DNA from: Perognathus longimembris pacificus
Lineage: Eukaryota; Chordata; Mammalia; Rodentia; Heteromyidae
Assembly (NCBI RefSeq): GCF_023159225.1
Contig: NC_063172.1
Location: 46,920,568 to 46,984,567 of the forward strand
DNA length: 64,000 nt
Direction of reading: 5' to 3'
Positions 44,934-58,477 of this stretch are shown piece after piece. The position numbers were made by a program, and so were the translations under genes. The notes under the pieces are model-generated. The model was not told where the DNA came from and did not search any database. It saw only the letters and a program-made list of their open reading frames with translations. Position 1 is the first letter of the stretch; each line of letters opens with the position of its first letter.

Positions 44934-47900
44934 ATTTTTAAGTATATAAGACAATAAAAAAATCACAATTCACAAAAAATAAATTTGAACTTTGTATTCT
45001 AATTTAGCAGGAAAGCTATTAAATTCATTTTTTCCAACACATTGATTCACTCTACAGCTTTTTGGACTCTTAAAGAATGTAGTGTAAAAGCCAAGCTGGC
45101 TCCTAACTTGAAATGAGTGAATATCCAATCACCAAATAGAGCAACAACTATGGCCTAACAAACTGAAAAAGAAATCAAAACTATGATGAAGCTTATCATA
45201 CAACTTTTTAACTGTCAACTTCTGAAGTTACATTTTATAAAACTTTGTCTTCTCTAAGCTCCCATAAAAAGATTTCAAACAGCATTCTAACCTAAGTATA
45301 AAAATGTAACACTTCCTTGAAATTTCTTAATATTGTCTATTAAGAAGATGGAACACTAAGTTCAGTGACTCTTTATGTACTATAGACCCTCTTTCTTTAT
45401 CCAAACCACACTAAAAATAGGTCTTTATATAACGAAAATGTTGAGACATTAAATGGTAGCAATGTGAATGAGCACCACTATAATAAGGTTTTCTCACCAA
45501 CTGTTGGTTTATATTATATTAACACATGAAAAAGCTACTCAAACATTAAAATTAATGCATCATAAAACAATAGCAATGCTTCACACAAAATATACTTTTA
45601 TTTGAATCACAACTATTCACAATAGCTATGAATATCTCCATTCAAATTGCTATCATGAATATTGTATAAAATGAGAAGAATAAACTAAAGCAAAATTAGA
45701 ATACTGCTTTATAAATTATAATATGTCAACCTAACAAATGGTAGACTTGTCATATTGAGCAACTAAATGTCTAAATGATCATTCAGCACTCATAGTGTAG
45801 GAAGAAAAAAACAGTGACTTTGTTGCCTCTAAAGCAGTTGCTCGATTTTTCATACTGTCATTCTACTCTATTAGCAAAGCCTAACACAATTAGGTATGAA
45901 TATGCAGTAATAACATGCAAATTGTTCCCTCACAATTGCCCTAAGGCAGCAGTCTCAGCCTTTCTAAGCTTGATTCCTTCTACATCATTACAGGTTTGGC
46001 ATAATTCATCAGGAAGGAAAAAAAAAAAAAACCAACCTCAGTCTTATTGCAAGTTGCCAGCTAGTAGTAAAATCATTGGTAGCTGTTAACCACTTTCCCT
46101 CAATGGGTTTGTTAGCATTGCTGTCCCCAGCTCCCTGCCACTCCTGAACTTGTACATGTTTCCCTTGGGTAATGTTAGACACTACATTTGAGCCTGCCAG
46201 AACAATTAACCCTACTGTTAATTAGAATGAAATGTCAGGCACACAGATGGTACAAGCTGGCACCCTGCCATCCCGCCAACTGCTGCTGAATGCAGCTACC
46301 CTACTGCTGACAGCTGCTCAGCCATGTCCCAAAACAGCAGATGTCAAAACTTTCCAGCTGAGGAAGGTTAAGAAAAGCAAAGAGGAGGGGTTTCTCATCC
46401 AAGCAATGACGATGAGTGTTTTAGTGCTATTGTATCTATTACCTGTTGTCATACTCTACCAATCAAGAGCACGTCTGCAAGCAGGGAGACACAAATTTTA
46501 AATAATGATGCTAATAATCATAACATAAATAAACACAATATGCCTATAATTCCAGAAAAGTATAAAAGCAGCACTGGCAGCCACAAAAATCACTGAACAT
46601 TTCCTCTGAGTTCTCCGTGCATGAGTGGCATATTTTAATATATGCTTTCAAAGACAATGCAAGACTCTTAATTCTACTGAATCAGGATCGTAAGGAGACA
46701 AATAAAATGTCCACATAATCTTTAAACAAAATACTTTTTTCCAGAAGTAACACAGAGATAAAATTATTTTACTTGATATATTTTATAACTTATAAATATA
46801 ATTTATGAGATGTAAATTATGACTATTAGCCTTTTACAAATGTATTTGATTACCAAAAGAGATAAAGAAGTGCTGTCTATCAAAAAACAAGATAATATAA
46901 AATTAAAGCCTAATATAAGTAAATAATATAAAGCCTAATCAGAAAATAAAATTACAAGAAATACTATTTTAGCTGAAGTCAACTTTAGAATTCTGACTCA
47001 GATGTGTAAATCTTGTAGCTAAACAAAATATTAATTATCTCATTTTGAACTAGTTGGAAATTTTAGCTATTTCTAAGCATGTGAGTAGACACATCCACAC
47101 ACATATACACAATTTGGATCATAAATATTTAGTACTTATTCTTTATTTTAGAAATCAGTTTTATGCTTGAAAGTCATTAAACATTGAATTGTAGAAGTGT
47201 GAAAATAATCTCACCTCAATTATGCTTTTTGAGACATTCTCTTTAACAGTGTGAATACATACAGATATTATAACCTAAATGACACAGGAAACCTTGCCAT
47301 GAATTCTCAAGATAATGTTTCTGACTTTTCTTTTTTAATCAGACACCATTTATTGATAAATTATTCATTAGCTATTATGTAAGTATGCACACATATAAAA
47401 TTTTTCTCAATCTAAAACTCTTATTCAAAATGAGTTTAAAATCAAACCCACACATACATACACATACAAATCTTCACTCAAGGTAAAAAGGAATACAATA
47501 CTAATAGATAAATGTACCACACCATAGTGATTATCTGCCATGCATAACCAATATTAACTCTCCTAAGGGAAGATTTAGTGGAAATGTGCAAAATGATGTA
47601 CAACATTTTTTAAACTGAAGGATTGATTTGGAAAGTCTATGGCAGATTAAGGAATTACTGTCATTTCTCCAATTTTTTTCTATTTAATTTTCTTGGAATT
47701 AAATGACAGAAACTAGCCTCAAAGAATCCAATCATTTAGCCATATTGTCCTCTATGTGTCTCAGCAACTTGGATTTAAAAAAAAAAAAAGTCCATTAGAT
47801 AATTTGTGGAAACGAACCCAATATTTTTGTAAACAGTTGTGAAAATATGCATAATGGCAAGTCCTTAAATGTTTAAGCAGAATAATATAGATTTTTCTTC

Positions 47901-48670
47901 CCTGCCGATGTAATAGAGAAAATGCATGGTAAATTTACTATAAGAACACATATTGAGATTGAAAAATAATCCAATTTAGAAAAGTGTAATGTGCATTATC
48001 TTATAAAGTCTGATATCTTACTTATACCTCTTCTCACTCTATCCTAGGACCTCAGAGGAGACTAGAAAGAGGAGGAAGGCAAAAGAGAGAACTAGATCAC
48101 AGCAAATGAGAGAAAACCAGATACAGAATAACAGGCATGAGAAAGGGGAATTTTAGGGAACTTATGAAGACAAATAAATAATGTAAATGAGCAAGAACAT
48201 AGGAAGAATGTTTTATTTGATTCTGAAATCCATTCTAGTCATTAGGCAGAACTCTTCTGCCTATATCAGGACCCCTGTAGCAAAACATGGATTCTTCTAA
48301 ATACCTGAGTTTTCTTACTTCATTTATGGTAGTCCATTGCAGGATTACATTTTGTTAGGGGGAGAAGGAGTAGTTGCTTTTAAATTGAGTAATTTTTTAA
48401 GTTATGAAAATGCTTTTAGTAATTTACATATTTCTAAAACATTTAAAAGTACTAGTAGTAGAATAATACAAGATCACAGGGGAAGCAAACCTTATTAATT
48501 AGCTCAAAACTTTGTATTTCAAAACAAAAGAAGGCTGAGAACTTCAAAGTTCAAGGTACTTACTTCAATTTTGGGACAATGCTGAAGTTCTGTAATAACA
48601 GCTATGTGGGAGGCCAAGGATAACAAGATCATTTTCTGAGGTTGTTCCAGTCCTAAAACATAAGACTACA
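44934..48670. other. Unannotated stretch, part may be conserved noncoding DNA
   Basis: No supported gene. 45900-46500 is less AT-rich, contains an octamer ATGCAAAT (45918-45925) and several CTGCTG/CAGCTG words, and looks like unique sequence. The 89- and 91-codon frames (46232-46501, 45814-46089) show no domain and no splice logic that I can defend. The remaining sequence is AT-rich. Confidence 0.4.
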
Positions 48671-48683
48671 TCTAAAAAAACAC

Positions 48684-48889
48684 TTTTTTTTTTTTTTTTG
48701 CCAGTCTTGGGGCTTGGACTCAGGGCCTGAGCACTGTCCCTGGCTTCTTTTTGCTCAAGGCTAGTACTCTACCACTTGAGCCACAGCGCCATTTCCAGCC
48801 TTTTCTGAATATGTGGTGCTGAGGAATCGAACCCAGGACTTCATGCATGCTAGGCAAGCACTCTACCAGTAGGCCACAGTTTCAGCCCC
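48684..48889 (-). mobile_element. ID-like SINE
   Basis: T run (48684-48699), GCCAGTCTTGGGGCTTGGAC, GGCTTCTTTTTGCTCAAGGC and the 5' end complement GTAGGCCACAGTTTCAGCCC. Probable imperfect TSD AAAAAAACACTTTT/AAAAAATAACTTTT. Confidence 0.93.
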
Positions 48890-49029
48890 AAAAAATAACT
48901 TTTGAAAGGCAAAAAAGAAAATATCTCAAGCGCTAGGGCATTGCCAAGCAAGTGTAAGACCTGAGTTTAAAACGTCATACTATACAAAAAATATCTTTAA
49001 AATCACAAAACTCAAAAATGTCAAAACCG

Positions 49030-49445
49030 GTGATTCTGGTCTCATGAGTGTCCACGTGGGGAGAAACGACAACAGCAACTATAATAAACAGCCATCTGAG
49101 GTCCACTCCAGCACAGCCAGTGATAAAAATTGACACACGACATTCACTAGTGCTACCTGTAAAGGTTTCTTCACCTGTGCTGAACAGAGGAATAAGGGGC
49201 CTGAAATATCAAAATTCAGAGACAAAGGACAAAAAACACCCAAACCATTCCAAAAGCATTTGGTGTAAATCAACTGCACAACTCCGGGGAGAAGATGGGA
49301 AGGGAGAAGGGAAGATGGGGGAAAAATAAGGGAGGAGGTAACAAGTTGAACAAGAAATGTACTCATTGCCTTACATATGAATCTGTAACCCCTCTGTACC
49401 ACACTTTGACAATAAAGAAAAAAGTTTAAAAAAAAAAAAAAAGAA
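49030..49445 (+). mobile_element. 5'-truncated L1 3' UTR with A tail
   Basis: ATATCAAAATTCAGAGACAA, GCATTTGGTGTAAATCAACT, the purine tract (49285-49340), and AAGAAATGTACTCATTGCCT to TTTGACAATAAAGAAAAAAG plus a poly(A) run. The 93-codon frame at 49048-49329 lies in non-coding sequence. The left edge is uncertain by about 100 bp. Confidence 0.85.
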
Positions 49446-49467
49446 AGAAAAAAGAAACGGAGGTGGG

Positions 49468-49656
49468 CTGGGAATATGGCCTAGTGGTAGAGTGCTTGTG
49501 TCACATACATGAAGCCATGGGATCGATTCCCCAGTACCACATATATAGGAAAAAACAGAAGTTGCTCTGTGTCTTAAGAGCTAGAGTGCTAGCCTTGAGT
49601 AAAAAGATGCCAGGGACAGTTTTCAGGCCCTGAGTTCAAGCCCCAGGAATGACAAA
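49468..49656 (+). mobile_element. ID-like SINE
   Basis: GGCTGGGAATATGGCCTAGT start, CATGGGATCGATTCCCCAGT in the box B area, AGTGCTAGCCTTGAGTAAAA and TGAGTTCAAGCCCCAGGAAT. Inserted just behind the L1 A tail; its own tail has grown into the long purine repeat that follows. Confidence 0.95.
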
Positions 49657-49984
<328 letters not shown>

Positions 49985-52900
49985 TGGAGGTGAGAGGGGA
50001 GTGGTTGATTCTAGTTTTTGGGAGAAAGCCTCCATACTTAATTACATGCCGCGGGATTTGGGCTAGGACTTGACAACATTTTTTGCAATCTTCTTTTAAC
50101 ATAATCTTCTTTTAACATATCTGTCAATGGTTTATTTCTACTCACCACTACCAAAAAACTTTAGTAAACTGTGCTTTCCTTATAAAATAAGATATTGGTA
50201 TGACTCAAAACCAAAGTTGCGTAATGCTTTCATTGTCCATTAGCAGTTCTTTCGTAGCAACCTGAAATTTTACATGAACTTCATTTTCTGAAATCACTTA
50301 GATTCTCCATTTGCTATTAGTTTGTTTAGAAAGTTCAGTACTTGTAAACAATTCTCTAACATTCATATTTTTGTTCATTTAGACTTTTGTCCCCCGCCCC
50401 CTAAAGCTGGGTTCCATTATAGTCATTTACTTTAAAAAAAAATAGGCAATCCATGATCCCTTTCATTTTCTCCAGTGATAATTTCCTGTCACAGACTGAC
50501 AAAATTCACTTTGAATTCCATCTCCATTGCGAATCTTTCCAAAACCTCACTGCTTGAAGTCATCAGCTGATTTTGATAAATTTCTATTACAATTGGAGAC
50601 TCTTTCTAAGATCTATCACATAGTATGATGTATTAAAACTATTTATACATGTCTTATTTTCCTTCCTAGATGAGAAATGACTTGGGATCTGCTGCATCAA
50701 GGAATTTAGCATTGTGCCTTGTATAAATTCTCAATTATTACTTAAATATTTTGGAATGAATGATGAGCTGATACATAAAATGGAAACAGAATCAGAAGAG
50801 ACAAGTTTCTGACTGAGCTAGAGTAAATGCCCTGAAATTACCTGTTTGTTTTCTCACAGACCTTTAAAGAGCATTGGCAGAGGTAAGCCAAGTGCCCATG
50901 GTATTTGGAACATTAAAAGACATAGGTAATGGAAAATTGTCAGGGAATATTTTTTCTAGTCTTAAAGATATAAGATGTTATTTCTATGTGTCAGAAAGAA
51001 AGTAAAAAATGAGAAATCTTTGATCTGTAATACAATGAATAAGCACCAAATTCCACTTTAGCAACCTCCTTTGCATCAAAAATTTTCACAGGCTCTCACA
51101 GGAAATAAACATGGAAGACAGAATCCAGGTTCTGTAGAGAAAATATGTTCACCTTACTTAAAACTTTTTAGCTACTCAGTGACTTATGTATGTTATTCAC
51201 TCTCCACTGAAATAATTCATAGTTTGCTTAGACTTTAGAAATAACCTCATGTATGTAAGCATATATATTATCAGTGAGCTACACCCTTCTCCTGAGGTAC
51301 ATAAATTTAAAAGAAAATTCTAGTATGAAATGAAAGTATAATAATGAAATCTTTTACGTTGTACAATTAACACACAAATAAAAATGGAATATAACATTTG
51401 GGAAAAGGTAAAACCATCTTTTTGTTTTCAGCACTTACGACACTGTGCTGGCTCTAACAGAAAGAAATCAGAGGTATATCCTTGTAGAGTTTCACTTTAG
51501 AAACCAAATTACCACTAATTAGTCCATCACATAATATAAGAAATTTTAAAATAATTTAAGTGTTAGTAAATAACAGAAAAGAGAAACATGTAGTGAGTAT
51601 TTAAGTGAAGAATCTTTTATAATCTCAGGCAAAGTTTCTTCAAAAACTGACAAAGATACTTGGCATAGAGGAATGGATCAATCAGTGTCCTGAAATTACC
51701 ATTCATAATATAAAGATTTCTAAAAGAAGCATTGGATGATTTAAAGTTGATTGTGCATTTTTTAAAATTTACCTATGTTCTCATATGTGTCTCAATCTGA
51801 CAGAAAGTAGATCAATTGTTGGAAGATGCATATCAAATTTAATATATATGTATTTCTTTATTACAGTTGTAGGCTAATTGAATGGTTATATTTTGTGCAA
51901 AGCTATTTATGAAGAAATTCAGAGCACTAGAACTGGCATTTAAACAAAATAATTTTGTTCTGATGTTCTGATATATTAAGAAGAGTTTAAGGTGTCATAT
52001 AACTACATGTGTAAGTACACCCTTATTGTTGACCTTACAATGCATTTAGTGTCTTATACTTCACTAATGCTGTCTCTACTACCACAAGCAATTTATTCTG
52101 CCTCATGTTCCTCAAGTGCTCATAAATCAACATTAGATCCTTTTTACTGAGTTGCTGATTTTAAGCCTGCACAGTAAGAGTGAGCATTTGGATTCAAAGT
52201 ATAATATTGGCACACATATTGATTTTAATTAGTCTAATTAGTTCATTACACTAAAAATCACATAGATCATTTATTACATCAAACCTAATGGCATATGATC
52301 AAGAATTTAATATGATAATGAAGTAGATCAATTATCGCTCATAAAGGAAGTCATTAAAAAGTGTAAACATTGTCAAGCTGAATACCATGAAAAATTATGA
52401 AGTCAGCAAAGAGAATTTGCATATTCACACTAATTTTATTTTACAATCAATCTTCTCTTTTTAAAAATGAACAATTTTTGTTCTTAATTTTCCTTTTATG
52501 CTTCTGAAAATATTATTTTGAGCAAGGCACATGCTGGTTAACATAGATTATAGACTTATATGCATGTGACTCTGCCTGGGAAATACCTAGGAGAATATTG
52601 CACACAAAAAAGTAGTACCATTGGATGAAATGAGGAATATTTAGAATTCCAACTTTACTTTGAAAAGTAAGCATTTATTCACTTTGCCAGTTTAGTGGTT
52701 TTGGTTTGTATAACAACAAAAACATATTACAAATGTGGATCCTTGAGGTATATGTGAAACTAGAGATATCATACTGACTGGTAGGATTTTCTTTATCTCT
52801 CACTAAATAATATTAGCAATGTATAATTACATTCAGTAGGAACAAAGATATCTGCAAAAGAATTCATATTATAGCAATACATACTAACTTATTAATGCTT

Positions 52901-54700
52901 CTTTGCAGCTTTAACATTACCAAGACACCTTAAATAAAAGCAGCCAACTGTGCACCCTGCTTCTAACTCAATGCTTTGCCATTCATCATTATTATTGGTA
53001 TCATTACCCTTTGCTTAGGGTCCCTTCACTCTGTTCTAAATCCATTTGACAGTAGTGTGCATTCAAGCCATTCAAAATTTATTTTTCGGGTAGGAACTTG
53101 TAGGGTGGTATATAAAATATTTCTTAGATCTAGATAGAATATGATCAAATCGTTATTTCTTAACTGTTAAATATCCACAAAAAATTCAGTCTCATTTGTT
53201 TTCCTAAACCTCTTCAGAGATTTCTCCAGACAAAATATTACACCTTCATATTAATATTGATATATATTTAATGTAAATATTCATTATACATGCATGATAA
53301 ACTTTAATAGCTTTAAAATGTGCAATCAAATAAAATACCTTCCTCAAAGACAGATCTTCATTTTGTTGGCAAGATGGTAAATCTGGAAACTACATTTAAT
53401 GGACTCTTCATGATTCTTCTGTTTCATTTTGAATTCCTCATAAGCTTGTTGAATGGATAAAATGAGTTAGTACTTATAAAGAACTTAAACTAAGGATAGG
53501 TACCCAGGGATGCCAGCTAACTTAGATGTAAACTATCATAAACCTCAAGAGGCAAGTGCTGGTCTCTCAGATGTCTGAGAATTTCCTGCTTTACCAGCTT
53601 GCCACAGCCAACTGCAGTATGATGAAAATATACCTTTGTCCTTAGTGACTAACTTCCTGTGCCTACTATAGAATATGCCTCAATCACATGGTTTCTTAAT
53701 GACAATTTTATTTGTATCAGAACCGTTCAACTCAGAATAACTTTCTTGTTACTACTTTCTGGAACTAAAATTTGTGAAGAGAATAAATGTGAGTTCAAAC
53801 TCCTTATTATGACATTTTTCAGTCTCCCTCTTCCTGCCCAGGACATTTCTCCTGTAGCCACAGCAGATTCTGCTTGAATCTTGAAGCTTCCTTGTTCTTC
53901 ACATCCTAGGTTTGCATTCTTATGAAATCTTCCTCTTGCTCCCTGATAAATCTCTAATGACTTCTCAAAATCCTTCCCTGAGTCCCTTCCATTCTTCAGG
54001 ATGAGCTACAGTCTCTGTGAAAAGTATTTAATCCCATTGAGCTTTAAATTCAGTGAAATGGATCAATAGTAGTATCATCTACTCCAGCTTGTTTCTTAGA
54101 TTAGACATATTTTGCATTGAGTATTCAGCATGTAATAGCTGCTGAAGGCATTATGTTAATTATAATAATTATTAATAATAGTATTTCATCTAAAATGCAA
54201 GACTTTTTCAGACTCAATTAGCATGTATACTGGGATCAAAGCATTTAAACCTTTAGTTAACAAGTCCACAAATCCTAAAAAATGTGATGCCAACTGTGAC
54301 ACTACTAGTGATGAATATAGAGATAGGAACTTAAAACTCAGTAGTCAAAAATATGCAGTTGCCTTAGGAGACAGTTTGAAATCATAAATAGGTAATTAAC
54401 ATATTCTAGAAAAGCAACAATTATTTCAAAGATCATATTGTAAAAAGAGAAAGAAACTTTTAAAAATGATTTTAGGGAACATTTAAATACAGCAAAATCT
54501 GGTGATAAGCTGTAAATAACATGTCATGTCCTTGTTTTATGAAGCAAAAGCAATGAACTTGCAGATTCATTTCCTCCCTACTCCTCAGAAATAAATAGAG
54601 AAAGAACACCTCTATTTCCTTTCATAATCTGTCATGCAAGAGCTGTGCTTTCTCTGTCAAGATCACAAGCTTTGGTGAGTCAATCATGGCATGCTTTGTT
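49985..54700. other. Unannotated AT-rich stretch
   Basis: No gene, RNA or clear repeat over 4.7 kb apart from a possible old MIR/L2-like 3' end at 50708-50768 (GCATTGTGCCTTGTATAAAT, then GGAATGAATGATG). Open frames are short. Low repeat density compared with the left half of the window. Confidence 0.45.
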
Positions 54701-54729
54701 TTTAATTTAGATAAGCAGATTGTTTGCTT

Positions 54730-55030
54730 TTGAATGAAGTACACAGACCTGTACCATGTTGAGAGGTGGCCTCCAGTGAATACACAGAGGACTACAGTGG
54801 AACCCCAGCCAAAAGCAGCACACAAACCGCTCTCCAGATTCCATTGCTTGCATGCACACACTGCTTTAATTAATCCATCATTAGCATCAGAGCAGAGCAC
54901 CTCCCGCCCACCACACCTGGCTTGACAGCTGGATTGAAAGTACCATTGACAGCTGGTGCTTATGCACTTGCTTGAAGTGTGGGGGCTGATGATGGGCTTG
55001 CTTGGGGAGCCAGAGTCTTGCTGAGAGGTT
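54730..55030. promoter_or_regulatory. Candidate noncoding regulatory block
   Basis: GC-richer island in AT-rich DNA with clustered motif-like words: TTTAATTAAT and CATTAGCATC (homeodomain-like, 54865-54887), and TTGACAGCTGG twice (54922-54932, 54946-54956), each combining a MEIS/TGIF-like TGACAG with an E-box CAGCTG. Frames of 92 and 63 codons overlap on opposite strands and are unsupported. Regulatory role is inference. Confidence 0.25.
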
Positions 55031-55700
55031 ATGTTTGATGAAGGTAATAGCAGTTAATGAGAATATTTTTGCAAGAGTTTGGGGACTGATGTAACAACAT
55101 TATAATAAAATGCATATAGTTGGCAATTCAATAGCTAGTACTGCTAAATACTGAAAAGCCATGTAAATGTTAACAAATGTCTCATGTGTTAAGAAATAAG
55201 CTCCCACAGAGCAGTATTTTTAAACATTAGATGGCAAAATAGAACAGTGCAGGTATTCCTTGACCAGGTATGTGAAGGGTAAAACATCCCATAACCACCG
55301 AGGTAGTTCTCTTTAATCCTGGGGCATGCTCTATCATTACCCTCTAGCCACTGCAGGACAGAGTCTTAAGATTAACCCTGAATGGTTATCTTTTATACAT
55401 CACTGATGGACATCTATATTTTAGGTCCTTCTTCAGCGAACTTCATCCTTTAACTACAGTTAAGAATGATTAAGTGGCTTAGAGTACTGTGATGGTTCCT
55501 TCTATTGCATTCAGTGTATCTCTGCTCAATTGTAAATAAAAACCCAAAAGATTCTGTCCCTTGTGTCTCCAGGTTCAATAGGCTGAAAAGATGCATATAT
55601 TGTTTTCTTTTAAACTATTCTTTATTCATCAGGCAGATACCATTATTCATCAGGCACAGGAACAGCACCTTCACAATGCATATAGAACTAAGGTTAAAGG
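55031..55700. other. Unannotated stretch
   Basis: No gene or clear repeat seen. Confidence 0.45.
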
Positions 55701-55707
55701 TATAATT

Positions 55708-55930
55708 TGGATCTGGACACCAGTGGCTATAATACTACCTATTCAGGAGGCTGAGATGTCAGAACTAGAGTTCAAAGCTAGTCCAGGCAGTCTGGGAGAC
55801 TCCAATTAACCACAAGAAAACTGAAAGTGGTGCTGGCTCAAAGTGGTAAAGTGCTAGCCTTGAGCAAAACAGCTCAGGGACAGTGCTCAGGCCCTGAGAT
55901 CAAGACACATGACCAACTCCTCCACCAGAT
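55708..55930 (+). mobile_element. Fused 7SL(B1)-ID SINE
   Basis: CACCAGTGGCTATAATACTA, AGGAGGCTGAGATGTCAGAA (7SL-like module), then GTGGTAAAGTGCTAGCCTTG and CAGTGCTCAGGCCCTGAGAT (ID-like module). Tail replaced by a TG-rich repeat. Confidence 0.88.
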
Positions 55931-55990
55931 GTGTGTGTGTGTGTGTGTCTGTCTGTCTGTCTGTCTGTCTGTATCTGTGTGTCTGTGTGA
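55931..55990 (+). repeat. (TG)n(TCTG)n microsatellite at a SINE tail
   Basis: TG units then TCTG units then mixed TG; directly after the fused SINE. Confidence 0.95.
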
Positions 55991-57244
55991 GCCTTCCTGA
56001 CAAGACATCCACTGATCATTCATCCTTACCCTATCTTTGCAGACTCTAAGGCAACATAACTTGAATTTTTTAGGGCTTTTCTGAAAATACACTGTACTTT
56101 TAAATTTTCTTTTCCTTTGTGTCTCAGTACCTTCATTCACATTGTCCCAATTTGTTTCATGAAGATAATAATCATGATAAAATGTGCTTCTTTGGACATA
56201 TGAAGAAGAATGTAAGAGGCCTGACTCAATAACTGAAATTTTTAGTTACAAGAAAATCTGTCATATTTAACTATTAACATTCATTTTTGGATAAATATAC
56301 AAAGAAAGAAGAGAACTGGCTTCACCTTATACTATTTTTTCTCCCCTTCCTGTCTTATGTTATTCTTCTGCTTTGAACCAAGGAATATATTTCAGTTATC
56401 AAGTTTTTCTTATTTAATCTATCCCTTGAGTTACAAGTTGTTTATGTACCTCTTATAATGTCAGCTACAAATTTTTTAAGTCTATTGAGCACAATACATT
56501 TAAAAATTGTTACAATTGACAAATGACATGTTCTCAGTCATTTGAATAAGTAAAAAACTTATGAACTACAACTTGTAACTCAAAGAAATGCAGGGAATTT
56601 TCTAATGGTCATAATGAAAATATGGTAAGGATAGATTTTTATAATGTGAACCTCTACTGAGGAGATGTTATGTATTAGAAACTGTCTCAGGCTCTTTAAG
56701 TCAGCTTATTCAACTTCCCTGAGAAGCTGTTAATAATAAAAGTTTCAACAATTTAGAAACAAAGGAATATGGGGAAAAAGGTATACTGAATGAGAGTCAT
56801 TAGTGGGACTTAGATATGAATTCAAGCAGTTCAGTACTAACTCAACCACTGTGTTATAGCCATCTCAGCATCTCCAACATTGAGCTCAAACATTTAGGAG
56901 TTATATGACATTGCCTCAGATGGAATATTCACATACCTATGCTGTTCAGTATACCTGAGTGTGCCTGCCTTACCGCCTTGAGAACATAGAAATTGCTTTA
57001 TCACGGTAAACAATAGTCATCTAACTTAATCTTTATAGAGCAGGTATTCAAGAAGTATCAGCGGTATTACACTTAAGTATATTGCCTTAGTTTATCAGAA
57101 AAGTATGAAGGAACAAATCTCTGTGAGTCTCTCACATTTGCATAATTTAAAAATGCATGGAAAGCCATTCGTTCCAGATTATCTTCTTAGAGATATTTGT
57201 ATTCTGAAGAGTCTTGAAAACCAGAGAGTTTAGAGAGTCTCTCG
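55991..57244. other. Unannotated stretch
   Basis: No supported gene or named repeat. An imperfect inverted pair is visible: TTGAGTTACAAGTTGT (56427) and ACAACTTGTAACTCAA (56568), about 140 bp apart. Confidence 0.45.
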
Positions 57245-57247
57245 CTA

Positions 57248-57260
57248 AAAAGCTAGTATG
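57248..57260. repeat. Target-site duplication of 5S fragment, left
   Basis: AAAAGCTAGTATG, paired with AAAAGCGAGTATA at 57302-57314. Together with the preceding CTA the repeat spans up to 15 bp with one internal mismatch. Confidence 0.75.
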
Positions 57261-57300
57261 GTCTACGGCCATACTACCCTGAACACGCCTGATCTCATCT
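57261..57300 (+). pseudogene. RN5S: 5S rRNA 5' fragment, tailless retropseudogene
   Basis: GTCTACGGCCATACTACCCT and GAACACGCCTGATCTCATCT match the first 40 nt of vertebrate 5S rRNA with about four changes, mostly at CpG sites. It starts exactly at the mature 5' end and is cut within the molecule with no A tail. Direct repeats flank it. It lacks the internal promoter A/C boxes, so it is not transcribed as 5S. Confidence 0.9.
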
Positions 57301-57314
57301 AAAAAGCGAGTATA

Positions 57315-58199
57315 CTTGCGACCCAAGAGCACTGGTGTAAAAGTCTCCTTTAAGGCAAAGTACATTAGAAACCCACCTTCCCTAAACTCAAAATTTTGTT
57401 TCTGTAAAACACTAATTGTTTATCTCAACATTTATCTGAGCTCTGTGTGGGACTTGGAAAGAAAGAGAACAGAGTCAAATAGACCCATGCTACTTGCTGA
57501 CCATGAGAACAGAAGTTCTTCTCTATCCCAGATGTCCAGGCCCTCTGGTAGCATACTAAGAATTGTGAGAGGATGACCTGATCACTTGAAAATGGAATAA
57601 AATATTAGATCTGATAAAGCTTTTGTATAAAACAGCTAATGCTAGGGTAACATATTTGCATGAGCTCTTTAAATAAATATTTCTAAAGTTTAGTTTTAAA
57701 ATTATAGATTTATATTTTTGTATATTAACATTCCTGCATTGTTCATTTCTTCATTTTTGAGTATTCAGACAGCCATAGTTAAAGATTATTTTTAAAACTC
57801 TCATCTCCTAAACACAGAAATTTTTGTTATTTTTTCCTAAAAAATATACTGTATTTTATAATACTATAATGTTTATCTAATATTTACAGTGTATTAGGCA
57901 TTGTAAGTAATTCAGCTATGATTTAAAGTATACACAGGAAATATATAGATCTGAAAATACTTAAGTATCAATAGATTTTTGTATTCATAGCTATCCTGAA
58001 CTCAATCCCTTGTGACTACAAATGGATGTCTATATTTATCTCCAACTGAGGAAATTTATTATTCAAAAATATTTATTTTAAAAGACCTTACTTAATTTCT
58101 AAGTTAATAAAATGCAATCCGAAATAAAATGCAAATCAGAAAAAAATATATAAATAAATAAACTATCACTGATGGCCTACTACAAATGGTTAAGTTTTT
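57315..58199. other. Unannotated AT-rich stretch
   Basis: No gene or clear repeat. The 86-codon frame at 57316-57576 has no recognised domain. Confidence 0.45.
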
Positions 58200-58202
58200 G
58201 TA

Positions 58203-58438
58203 CTTGGTGGTAATGGTGGTCATGGGGCTTGGACTCTGAGCCTGGGCACTGTACCCAAATTCTTCAGCACAAAATTAGTGCTCTACCACTTGAACCATAC
58301 TCCACTTCTGGTTTTCTGGTGGTTAATTGGAAATAAGAGCCTCACAAACTTTCCTGCGTGGGCTGGCTTTGAACCATGGCTCTCAGTAGCTTCCTGAGTA
58401 GCTAGGATTACAGGTGTGAGACAGCAGAGCCTGGCTTA
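58203..58438 (-). mobile_element. Fused 7SL(B1)-ID SINE
   Basis: CATGGGGCTTGGACTCTGAG (ID-like module complement) and AGTAGCTAGGATTACAGGTG with TGAGTAGC (7SL-like module complement). Confidence 0.88.
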
Positions 58439-58464
58439 AGTAGTTTTTAATCAAAACATTTCTT

Positions 58465-58477
58465 AAAAGCTATGATT
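58465..58477. repeat. Probable target-site duplication, left
   Basis: AAAAGCTATGATT, close to AAAACTATGATT at 59390-59401 on the far side of the L1. Confidence 0.6.

Noticed and set aside
46232..46501. 89-codon frame with a hydrophobic stretch
   Set aside because: One hydrophobic run only, no recognised family and no splice or promoter context. Kept as possible conserved noncoding sequence.
57261..57300. Functional 5S rRNA gene
   Set aside because: Only the first 40 of about 120 nt are present, and the internal control region is missing.
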